The translations under genes and the position numbers were made by a program. Source: J054 sp965221985 (GTDB lineage: Bacteria > Pseudomonadota > Gammaproteobacteria > Steroidobacterales > GCA-2729495). From it: 64,000 nt of DNA. This document shows positions 44,585-52,494 of the stretch, piece by piece. Each line of letters starts with the position of its first letter. The first letter of the stretch is position 1. The notes under the pieces were generated by a model. That model was not told the origin of the DNA and ran no database searches. It worked only from the letters and a program-made list of their open reading frames with translations. The stretch lies in NCBI GenBank assembly GCA_965221985.1, contig OZ244928.1, positions 1 to 64,000 on the forward strand, given 5' to 3'.

Positions 44585-45982
44585 TTAGTTTTCTTCGCGT
44601 GGCCTAAAACGCCATTCTCGCCAACGTTTGCCATTACGATGCTCAAAAACGACGAGGGTCGGAACTGTCTTCTCGCCCTCATCGGTTTTGTAGGTATCGT
44701 ACTCGACCTGAACCAATAGGTTTTCAAGTAAGGCTAATTTGTCAACGCTCGAGTCTAGCCACGTATCACTGGCAGTAAAGAAGGCGCCAAGGATTTTACG
44801 AACATTTTCCCGACCTTGCATACGCGGCACCGCGCCTTCTTCGCGTATGTCGTACAGCACATAGTCATCATCAAGATTCGCAATAGACCCCTCAAGATCA
44901 CGCAGCATGAACGCGCGCTCGGAGGATTCAATCACCTCTTCATAAGGATTCCCTTCGCCAAATCCCGGACCACGGTGCAGGATTTTCCGGCCGGCATACT
45001 GCGCAATGCCGGAGAGGGAGCGCTGTTCGTTGATTGAGCTGCGGGCCACAACTTCACCATCAGACAGCCTAAGTTTCACGAATTCTCCGGAAAAGAAATT
45101 GCCCACGAGGACATGCCCAGCATCAATGGCCGGCGTAACGGCGGCCCAACCGGAGCTTTCGAGTTTGATTTCCTGCTCGGTAGCTCCCGTATCAGGATTC
45201 ACCAGTAGCAGGCTTGCGCCCGTGGCAATCACCAGCCTGCCGTCGACCAAGCTCGTCATATAGAGCACCATCGCGGGGCCACCTGCGGCGGGATCGTATA
45301 CGGCGAGATCAGCTAACTGTTTACGATTTACCAAATCGTATTGCATTAAACGGTTGCCGGTTTCCGATATATAAATTACCCGGCGCCCATCATTGGACAA
45401 GACGATACTGGTTGCACCATGAATGCCCGCCATACCACCGTGGGTAGCGGTGGGAAATTCCGCCAGCAGTCGCCCGTCGCCGGTAAACTGAAAAACATGG
45501 CCATCGCCAATTCGCTCGGCGCCCGGCATATAACTAAACACTGTCGTGTTTTGGGGGATCTTCAGATTCGAACCCACCAAATGTTCGCCAAAGTAAAGGC
45601 TACCGTCGGATGCGAAAGCCACGCTGCTAAACGATCGATTGGAAAAATTGCGTAGCGGTAACAACTTGCCATCGGGTTTTATCTCAATCACCTGCCAGGA
45701 CTGCTGAGCAAAACCCCACAGAGTCCCGTCGGGCGCGAAGCTTAAGCCCCCGAGCTTATGCGTGGTTTCCTCAACCCAAAGTTCTCCCTTGAGTTGGAGA
45801 TCAGCGTCGAACTGTAACAGTCGGCCAGTGCCACGATGGTCATCATTCGGATCGTCCATGAGAGTCGCGGCGACAAATACATCGCCCACGGCAAAGGGTT
45901 TAAAAGTCGACACTCGCTCGGCGGAAACGGCGGCACCGAAATAAGTAGTACCGATCAATAGGCATATGAACCTAATCAACAT
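44585..45982 (-). CDS. Exported beta-propeller fused to an NTF2-like domain
   Basis: 465 residues from the ATG at 45982-45980, after GGAGA; the longer frame overlapping the upstream cytochrome gene is unlikely. A signal peptide (ending near AVSAER) precedes a region of about 310 residues with repeated SMP-30/NHL-like blades (GGLSFAPDGTLWGFA, SSVAFASDGSLYFGE, SIVLSNDGRRVIYIS). The C-terminal 115 or so residues (IESSERAFMLRDLEGSIANL onward) look like an NTF2/SnoaL-type domain. I know of no characterised protein with this pairing. It follows the cytochrome-GLUG gene by 59 bp. Confidence 0.7.
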   Translation of the reverse strand: MLIRFICLLIGTTYFGAAVSAERVSTFKPFAVGDVFVAATLMDDPNDDHRGTGRLLQFDADLQLKGELWVEETTHKLGGLSFAPDGTLWGFAQQSWQVIEIKPDGKLLPLRNFSNRSFSSVAFASDGSLYFGEHLVGSNLKIPQNTTVFSYMPGAERIGDGHVFQFTGDGRLLAEFPTATHGGMAGIHGATSIVLSNDGRRVIYISETGNRLMQYDLVNRKQLADLAVYDPAAGGPAMVLYMTSLVDGRLVIATGASLLLVNPDTGATEQEIKLESSGWAAVTPAIDAGHVLVGNFFSGEFVKLRLSDGEVVARSSINEQRSLSGIAQYAGRKILHRGPGFGEGNPYEEVIESSERAFMLRDLEGSIANLDDDYVLYDIREEGAVPRMQGRENVRKILGAFFTASDTWLDSSVDKLALLENLLVQVEYDTYKTDEGEKTVPTLVVFEHRNGKRWREWRFRPREEN

Positions 45983-46041
45983 TGCATTTCTCCATCGCAG
46001 ATTGCGGCCGCTACGCGGGCTAGTTTTTTCACCGCAGAAAC

Positions 46042-47883
46042 TCACCCGGCCTCCTTGGCTTGCGCGGCGCGCAGGCAGCGCAGCTTCGGATAAGTGCCAT
46101 CGCGAAATTGCCAAATATAGTTTTCAGGCGACCGCTCCGGCGGGTCAATAAACCCATTGTCGTTAGCATCGCAAAAATAGTCGAGCAGGTTCGTTATGGG
46201 CAAATCATCCGGGGCCCAGCCGGAAACCTCTGCCGTGAGCTCACGCGCCACGGGCCCGGTATAACTCGCGCTTTGTGTGCCGGCCACGACTATACCCACC
46301 AGCTCGCCGGATTCGCCCTGGCCACTCACCGCACCTGCCGCGAAACTCTGCGCTACCGCGCCGTTGTTACAACCTACCAAGCCTCCCACGGCGTCGTCAC
46401 CGCTTACCGCGCCCAGGGCATAGCTATTGCGAATATTGCTTAGGGAATTGAAACCCACCAAACCACCGATATTGTTCCCTTGCCCGCGGACACTAGCCGT
46501 AGACGAACTATTACGAACCTTGGCGTCGGTGTTCACGCCAACCAAGCCACCCACATCATTAGTGCCGCTAATCTCGCCACTGGAATGGCTATCTAAGACC
46601 GCTCCGAAAGTGTTCAAGCCGACCAATCCCCCGACACCTCGATCGGCCTCTAGCTGCGCGAACGCGGAGCTTGAATAGACAGCACCGGTCATGTCGCCTA
46701 CCAGGCCACCAACCGCCTGCTGACCGGAAACTTTTCCGGAAAAATAGCTACCGTAAACCAGACCGCCGCTGCCACCAACCAAACCACCCAAGGCAACGCT
46801 TGCTTTGATTTCGCCCTCAGCCTCGCAGTGGTAAACCACGCCAAAATTTGAGCCAACCAAACCGCCGGTCCCCGCGCGACCCTGCACACTAAGCTGACTA
46901 AGGCGCAAATTTAGGACCACGCCAGCTTCGCCCAATACGCCAAACAAACCCACACCGCCGCGTTCGGGATAGGCAATGTTTAGATTGCGAATCTCATGGC
47001 CTTGTCCGTCAAACACACCCGAGAACCCAAATTCACCGAGAGCCCGCATGCAATTACCCGTGGGTCCACAATCACCAATAGGCTGAAAATTATCGATGCG
47101 CTGCACGTCGAGATTTCGGGCAAGCTGATAGTTCCGGGCTCGGCGATTTTCTTCGGATAAGAGCGTTGATTTACCGGAACCGCTACCCAGGGTAACGATT
47201 GCCTGCAATTGGCCAGGGTTGCAAATTTCAAAGAAGCCATCGCCATTAGTATCGCGGACAAATTCGGCGGAATCTTGGGGTGCGGCATCCTCGGCGTCCG
47301 GCAAGCCATCCGCGTCGGAATCAACCTCGGCGTCACCAGATATGTCCCGACAGGCAATTTGCTCGTCCACGGGTTGCGCGGCTTTTGCCAAGGCACGGGC
47401 TCGCGCCAGTAAACTGGTAAAGGCGGCGGTGCGTTCACCGTGATCAAATTTCATCACACCGCCGCCCGCAGGACCGCCAGGACCGCCAGGACCGCCAGGA
47501 CCGCCAGGACCGCCAGGACCGCCAGGACCCGGTTTACTGGGCGCCGGCGCTTGAATCAAATCTGATTTCTGACTGGCAAAATAGGCCGCCATGTCCTCCA
47601 GATCTTGCTCGCTTTTGTTGAGCACCGCGCCACGCATCAAAGAACTCGCACGGCTACCATCGATATAGGCCTTCAAAGCCAGCAATAGGTAGCGTTCATG
47701 TTGCCCACCGATGCGGGGATTAACCGGTGACGGACTATTACCATCAGGGCCGTGGCAGGCCGAGCACTCGCGAGCCAGTTGTTTGCCCCGCTCAAGGTCA
47801 CCTTTACCCCAAACCGAAGTCGCAACAAACATTGCCGTGAATAGGATCAGCAGAAAAACATAGCGATACTGCGAAACGCCCAT
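46042..47883 (-). CDS. Cytochrome c fused to Gly-Gly-Pro linker, calcium-loop and GLUG-repeat domains
   Basis: 613 residues, ATG with an AAGGAGAG site. Order: signal peptide (1-26); a c4/c5-type cytochrome c (28-106) with heme site C40-S-A-C43-H44 and probable axial M83; a Gly-Gly-Pro linker (118-142); a segment with Asp-rich calcium loops (DSDADGLPDAED, 188-199, and DTNGDGFFE, 211-219); then seven or eight GLUG-type repeats (about 285-540) each marked by GGLVG, which should form a beta helix. A final Cys-containing segment has another Asp-rich loop (DANDNGFIDPPE). The GLUG part resembles adhesins. The fusion suggests a heme protein held at the cell surface. Confidence 0.8.
   Translation of the reverse strand: MGVSQYRYVFLLILFTAMFVATSVWGKGDLERGKQLARECSACHGPDGNSPSPVNPRIGGQHERYLLLALKAYIDGSRASSLMRGAVLNKSEQDLEDMAAYFASQKSDLIQAPAPSKPGPGGPGGPGGPGGPGGPGGPAGGGVMKFDHGERTAAFTSLLARARALAKAAQPVDEQIACRDISGDAEVDSDADGLPDAEDAAPQDSAEFVRDTNGDGFFEICNPGQLQAIVTLGSGSGKSTLLSEENRRARNYQLARNLDVQRIDNFQPIGDCGPTGNCMRALGEFGFSGVFDGQGHEIRNLNIAYPERGGVGLFGVLGEAGVVLNLRLSQLSVQGRAGTGGLVGSNFGVVYHCEAEGEIKASVALGGLVGGSGGLVYGSYFSGKVSGQQAVGGLVGDMTGAVYSSSAFAQLEADRGVGGLVGLNTFGAVLDSHSSGEISGTNDVGGLVGVNTDAKVRNSSSTASVRGQGNNIGGLVGFNSLSNIRNSYALGAVSGDDAVGGLVGCNNGAVAQSFAAGAVSGQGESGELVGIVVAGTQSASYTGPVARELTAEVSGWAPDDLPITNLLDYFCDANDNGFIDPPERSPENYIWQFRDGTYPKLRCLRAAQAKEAG
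47470..47529 (-). repeat. Perfect 9-bp tandem repeat coding the Gly-Gly-Pro linker
   Basis: Six identical 9-bp units (AGGACCGCC on the plus strand) plus a partial seventh. Each encodes Gly-Gly-Pro on the minus strand. The lack of synonymous changes indicates recent expansion by slippage. Unit number can change without shifting the frame. Confidence 0.9.
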
Positions 47884-47960
47884 GGCGCTCTCCTTTATTC
47901 TTCCGCAAAGTCAGCACCGGCAAATAGCGAGAAAACGCACGGTGACTGCTCCGCTTTTTA

Positions 47961-48668
47961 TCAAGTCTGGTTCTGCGCTTCGCGCGCGAAATGCAATGCG
48001 GTGGCGATGAGCCCTCCGGTAATCAAAATCTCGCCAAAATTGGCTATCGGCAGTGAATAGTAGGACGTAGCGAATGCACCAGCTGCCACGAACATGGCGC
48101 CCGAACCCAATGCTAGCCATGGCCACTTGTGCCGAATCCAAATCGCAATGCCAACGATCAGTACGACGACATTTGTCAGAATCGCAACCATTGCAGCGCC
48201 CGGGCCCTTCACGACCTGCGCGTCGGGTGAACACAACTGGGCTTCGCTAACACCACTGCTATATCTCAAGGTGTCCGCCACGCAGGCGGGATAAAGCTCC
48301 ATGGAAAATATTTTTGGTATATCCAGGGCACTCAGTCCCACGGCGACCAGACAGAACGCACCCATAACCCAGCGTTTTTGCGCCCAGTCCAACCCCGCCA
48401 GGCGCGCAATAGAACCAGCGGCGATTACCAACAGTGGCAAAAGGCTCCAATGCCAAGCAAACGCTGGTACAGACATGGCCTTTAGCAACTCGCCTTCGCC
48501 GATGAATCTGCCGATGCCAATGCGAAAGTTATCCCAGAACAATAAGGTACTGGCAAACAAGACTAGAAATAGGGCCGTGGGTTTGCCCGCATTTAGCCAA
48601 GCCCACCAGCCCCATAACCATAGGCTCAAATGAACAACGGCATAGAGGAGAAAAATTAGCGACAGCAT
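47961..48668 (-). CDS. Membrane protein of the redox run, unknown family
   Basis: 235 residues, ATG with a GAGGAAAG site. About seven membrane helices, Trp-rich at the start (LSLWLWGWWAWLN). A periplasmic or cytoplasmic loop (about 130-155) carries two Cys (YPACVADTLRYSSGVSEAQLC). No heme- or quinone-site pattern is obvious. It lies 77 bp before the cytochrome-GLUG gene and 26 bp after the small cytochrome gene, so it may be their membrane partner, but this rests on position only. Confidence 0.65.
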   Translation of the reverse strand: MLSLIFLLYAVVHLSLWLWGWWAWLNAGKPTALFLVLFASTLLFWDNFRIGIGRFIGEGELLKAMSVPAFAWHWSLLPLLVIAAGSIARLAGLDWAQKRWVMGAFCLVAVGLSALDIPKIFSMELYPACVADTLRYSSGVSEAQLCSPDAQVVKGPGAAMVAILTNVVVLIVGIAIWIRHKWPWLALGSGAMFVAAGAFATSYYSLPIANFGEILITGGLIATALHFAREAQNQT

Positions 48669-48694
48669 GGATCTTTCCTCGAGCTAGTTGGTGG

Positions 48695-49525
48695 CTACGG
48701 GGGTGAGCCACCCGCCTCCACCCAATCGGGCCGTCCAGGCTGAATGCCACCGTGAAGTTGCACGCCCTTCATGGGTCTGGAGGTCCACAACTCTTCTGAA
48801 AAACGTGGGATCGCCATGGCGCCGACCGGGAAGCACTCCACCATGCTACCCACCCCGACGGGCATCCGATAAAGGGCGTAACAAAAAAAGTCTTTATCGG
48901 TGATGTACCAAAAACCGCGCATGCGCTTTTGATTCGTCATGACAGAACCGTCGGATCTAAAGTATGCGTCGAAGCGAAAGTTTTCCTCCGCCGACGGATT
49001 TTCCCAGCGGAATCGAGCGGTATTGAACATCAAATGATTCCAAAAACTGGGGAATCGCTCGGCCGGGGGCTTGGAGCGATCTGTTTGCTCTTCCGCAAAC
49101 GCAGCCTCGGGTCTTGGCCAATCCACCGCTCCCGTTTCGATCAACATGAAAGTGATGATGTTCGGCCGGTCAGCGGCCGGGACCGGCTCGGGAATACCCA
49201 TGATGTTACCCGGCAAATAACCCTGCGGATCCGCGAGCCAAGCATCGAGGTGCGTCGGAGACCAGGTGAAGTCAGCTTTTAGCAAGGCATCTGAAAACCT
49301 GAAGTCCTGTTTCGAACCGGCAACCCGATCGAACACACCCCAAAGATTCGGACCGGCGATATCGCTACTATCCGCAGCCAAGGTATGACAGGCGCTGCAG
49401 CGGCCTTGAAAAGCGCGCTTACCCTTCATGTAGTCCGCAGATTTGAGTGACTCCAGCGTCAAGGCATCCTGGGCTATAGCCAAGCTCACCAGCAGGGCCA
49501 AGGCTACGGACTTCCCAAGCGACAT
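48695..49525 (-). CDS. Exported cytochrome c with extra C-terminal domain
   Basis: 276 residues from ATG 49525 (after AAGGAC); an ATG five codons earlier is possible. A signal peptide (about 1-18) precedes a class I cytochrome c of the soluble c2/c550 kind: heme site C43-S-A-C46-H47, AGPNLWGVFDR and axial M109 in GNIMGIPEP. The last 130 or so residues (after GAVDWPRPEAAF) form an unrecognised domain with many aromatic residues and two Cys, probably another exported module. It should carry electrons in the periplasm for the gene run. Confidence 0.8.
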   Translation of the reverse strand: MSLGKSVALALLVSLAIAQDALTLESLKSADYMKGKRAFQGRCSACHTLAADSSDIAGPNLWGVFDRVAGSKQDFRFSDALLKADFTWSPTHLDAWLADPQGYLPGNIMGIPEPVPAADRPNIITFMLIETGAVDWPRPEAAFAEEQTDRSKPPAERFPSFWNHLMFNTARFRWENPSAEENFRFDAYFRSDGSVMTNQKRMRGFWYITDKDFFCYALYRMPVGVGSMVECFPVGAMAIPRFSEELWTSRPMKGVQLHGGIQPGRPDWVEAGGSPP

Positions 49526-49551
49526 GTCCTTACACCTCATTCATCGACGGC

Positions 49552-50589
49552 CTATTGTGCCGAGCCCACCGCTTGAGTGATCACGCCATCGATCCACTGG
49601 CCGAATAGCGGATGTTCCATCAGTCCCTTGCGATTGAAGCTCGCCACACCGGCTACATCCTTTTCCATTCGCCCCACGACACCGCTCTGGGTCAGCGCGG
49701 TATGCACGGCAATGACGCGACGGCCGTCTTCCATGGCCCGCTCAGCCCAGCCCCGTAGCATGGCAACATTGGTCGCACGCACATCGGTCGGCGCATCATC
49801 TTGAACATTGGCTGCCCGAACTTCACTGAAGCCGCCTTGCGTCTTAATAAAATCAGCATGGCGCTGCAAGATTTCCAGCTCTTTGTCATTGTCCGCGCTG
49901 TCTTGCGGACCGTGCCCGATGATAATTACCATTTCCTCCGCCGGGACTGTGCTCAGCTCGCGCGCATAGTCCAACATGATTTGCGCCATGAGGGGATCTG
50001 CCGTTGGCGTTGGACCCCAGATTAGTTCGGCCTTGGTCGCCACGCGTGGCACGTCCAGATATGCGGACTCGTCGCGCTTACCAAAAATATAATCCCATTG
50101 GCGCACTAGCGTGGTGTTATCGGCGGTGGTGGTCGGGATAATCAAGATTTTATCGACACCTTTAGCCGCCAGCGCGTCCAGCGCCGATTGGATGTGCTCG
50201 GAGGTCATCATGGCCATTCCAAACGCGAAGACCGTTGGATATCCGGCGATGGCCTGCGCGTAGGCTGTAGTGAACTGACGATTGCCCCGCTCCTTGAATC
50301 CGTGCGCCAAGGCGAGCACCCCAACAGAGGCATTGTTCGGCGTTTCGACAATCCAGCCCCACAAATTCTTCATGCGCGCCATACCCATGCTGATATCTTC
50401 ATCAGAATATTGCTGATAGAGCGGAATCTTCGCGCGCAATTCAGCCAGCTGCTCGGCCGTCATTTGGTGATGTGCATGGTCCTCGGTGGTCTTCTGATCC
50501 TCGATATGAGCGCCGGCGAACGCAAGCGTCGCAAGTAGACAGTGCGCAAAGAAAACTAACATAGAGAACCGGTATTGATTAGCAAACAC
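49552..50589 (-). CDS. Exported CbiX/SirB-like class II chelatase-fold protein
   Basis: 345 residues from GTG at 50589-50587 with an AGGAGG site. After a signal peptide (about 1-26) and a short His-rich stretch (EDHAHHQM) come two similar halves with the class II chelatase layout: SVGVLALAHGFKERG (H96), later FGMAMMTSEHIQSALDAL and KILIIPTTT; second half VIIIGHGPQDS (H226). Cytoplasmic relatives insert Co or Fe into tetrapyrroles or, as CbiX, act on sirohydrochlorin. Export is unexpected. It could be a periplasmic metal- or tetrapyrrole-binding protein that has lost chelatase activity. Confidence 0.65.
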   Translation of the reverse strand: MFANQYRFSMLVFFAHCLLATLAFAGAHIEDQKTTEDHAHHQMTAEQLAELRAKIPLYQQYSDEDISMGMARMKNLWGWIVETPNNASVGVLALAHGFKERGNRQFTTAYAQAIAGYPTVFAFGMAMMTSEHIQSALDALAAKGVDKILIIPTTTADNTTLVRQWDYIFGKRDESAYLDVPRVATKAELIWGPTPTADPLMAQIMLDYARELSTVPAEEMVIIIGHGPQDSADNDKELEILQRHADFIKTQGGFSEVRAANVQDDAPTDVRATNVAMLRGWAERAMEDGRRVIAVHTALTQSGVVGRMEKDVAGVASFNRKGLMEHPLFGQWIDGVITQAVGSAQ

Positions 50590-50741
50590 GGGTAGCCTCC
50601 TGGGTGGCCAATGATTCTTATCGACACTTAGTCTCTATCCTGCCACGGATCAGGCCAAGACCCAAATAGATCCGCCCATAGACGCGTTCCGCCTCTCTTC
50701 TCGCATGAATCCACGGAGATAGCCGAGCTCGGTAACCGCGG

Positions 50742-51473
50742 CTATTGGCGAACAGCAACCAATGTTCCTTGCGTCGATGCGAGCACTTTTCCGTCGGCCC
50801 CGTACAGAGTTTCTGTCCAATAAAATTGATCGCCAGCAACTCGGTAAATCATTTCGGGTCGAATTTCCTGGCCAAATCCCCGGCTGGCAAAACGACAGTT
50901 GCTCGCCCTTACCACCGCTTCAAAACCATTATCAACAGATGTCCAAACAAAATCGCAGGCCTCTGGGAAAGAAAGCAAATCTCCCGGTTCAATTCTGTCT
51001 ATTCGAGCCTTATCTCGATGAAGATTTCCAGGCTCCTGACCGGGCGAAAAAACATAGGCGCGCATACGAATTGAGCCTGGCTGCTCAGCCTCCTGGAAAA
51101 CAAAAATCTTTTGCTGCAAGAGCGGACCATCGGCCGTGGTCCGACTTAACTGGTAGTAGAAAACCTGCTGGCCAAATCGCCGGGCGTCAATGGAGACGAA
51201 TTTGTGCACAATGATCTGCCGGTTGCCATCGCGAGAGCGCGGATCCGGCGCTTCGCCAATATAAGTTCCCGCCAGCATACTCAGCAAATCATCGAGTTCG
51301 CTGCCCGTGCTCAATCCCAAAGCCGAACAGGACGCGATTGAAAAGAGGCTCACCAGTGCCGAGATAAGACGAAGTGTCTTGAACCCCCCTGGCCATTGAA
51401 CTCTCCTCTCTTCCATAGACTGGGAACTGGGTAGCGGGGCTTCTGATAAGGGCTGCGTTTTAGAATTCGTCAA
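50742..51473 (-). CDS. CpeT/CpcT-family lipoprotein
   Basis: 243 residues in the longest frame, starting at a TTG that overlaps the upstream stop (TTGA); a start at M20 is also possible. Either gives a leader with lipobox SIASC. The mature part follows the CpeT/CpcT pattern: LLSMLAGTYIGE, VFYYQLSR, IRMRAYVFSPG, FPEACDFVWTSVDNGFEAVVRASNC (shared Cys positions) and GDQFYWTETLYGADGKV. In cyanobacteria CpcT/CpeT attach bilins to phycobiliproteins or chaperone this. A lipoprotein version in a non-phototroph may bind another tetrapyrrole or lipid. Confidence 0.68.
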   Translation of the reverse strand: MTNSKTQPLSEAPLPSSQSMEERRVQWPGGFKTLRLISALVSLFSIASCSALGLSTGSELDDLLSMLAGTYIGEAPDPRSRDGNRQIIVHKFVSIDARRFGQQVFYYQLSRTTADGPLLQQKIFVFQEAEQPGSIRMRAYVFSPGQEPGNLHRDKARIDRIEPGDLLSFPEACDFVWTSVDNGFEAVVRASNCRFASRGFGQEIRPEMIYRVAGDQFYWTETLYGADGKVLASTQGTLVAVRQ

Positions 51474-52336
51474 GCATTTCGCTCGCTATTGATCATGTCG
51501 ACAAAGTCCTTGTCAACTAGCAACACATTCCGTTCGCGGGCCTGTTTCACGATACCCTCCAACACGGTTCGTAAAAAGGCCTTTGGCACGCCCGTGAGTT
51601 GTTGTGCTGCTTCGCGAGTGAATTGAATTTCCGTATCAATGCGATTGGCTTCGTAGAGTACTGTCTCTTCCTTGGGCCCTTTGTCCGTGGGCACCGGCAG
51701 CCAAAATGCTTCTTGCAATTCGGCGAACCAAAATTGCTGGCCACCCCGAAATCCAAAGGTAATGGGCATATGTGGCATGCGCGTTGGACCTTCGTCCAAA
51801 TTATGTTTCCAGGTTTCCTTTAGCAGGATGTTGTCGATGGTTAATACTAAATACTCAGGTGTTTTGCCATTGTCTTTAATGCGCTCGTTTACATCTAATG
51901 AGCATTCATAGACTTGAAAGGCCTCGCGCAATATTTTTGGGTGGCGATCATCAGAAGCACGCCCTGGCGTCGGGCTCTCCATCAAAGTAAATGGCGTGTC
52001 TTCCATTTTCTCTTGGGGTGACTGGCCGGGATAACCCAGCGAAACCACGTTCGCCAATAGGTCTCGGTCGAACTCTATAAAGTTCATCGCACATTTTCCG
52101 GTGCGCAGTACGTGATTAGCGGTGTTTGAACCCTTACGGCTAACGACCAAGAACTGACGGTCTTCGATGATTCCGTAGGGAAACGATAGCTGGTAGGGAC
52201 CAATACTCGTCGTCCCCGATTCATCCACGCTGGTAATTAGAGCGAAGGAAGACGGCCAGTAGGAACTTGACTGGTACCAGTTGTCCCGCATGGGACTATC
52301 CACGAATGCCTCATCGTAGGTGTTGGCTGTGCTCAT
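51470..52336 (-). CDS. Flavin-reductase-like FMN-binding split-barrel protein
   Basis: 288 residues, ATG with a GAGG site, no signal peptide. The N-terminal 190 or so residues match the flavin reductase domain (SSYWPSSFALITSVDESG, VVSRKGSNTANHVLRTGKCAMNFIE). The C-terminal part (after TRMPHMPITFGFRGGQQFWF) is an extension ending in a helix that may oligomerise. It is the first gene of the leftward run and overlaps the next gene by 4 bp. It probably uses NAD(P)H to reduce FMN or another small substrate in the cytoplasm. Confidence 0.8.
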   Translation of the reverse strand: MSTANTYDEAFVDSPMRDNWYQSSSYWPSSFALITSVDESGTTSIGPYQLSFPYGIIEDRQFLVVSRKGSNTANHVLRTGKCAMNFIEFDRDLLANVVSLGYPGQSPQEKMEDTPFTLMESPTPGRASDDRHPKILREAFQVYECSLDVNERIKDNGKTPEYLVLTIDNILLKETWKHNLDEGPTRMPHMPITFGFRGGQQFWFAELQEAFWLPVPTDKGPKEETVLYEANRIDTEIQFTREAAQQLTGVPKAFLRTVLEGIVKQARERNVLLVDKDFVDMINSERNA

Positions 52337-52494
52337 GATTGACCTCGAAAAAATGTGTAGATTACAGACACAGCGTCAGGCGCCACTATTGCCCACTCCG
52401 ATTCCACCACGCAGTGATCATCAATCGCACCATACTCAAAAGCGTCCAAGGGACGTTATACTGACGATTCCGCAGGCAGGATAGAGGGTAAGCC

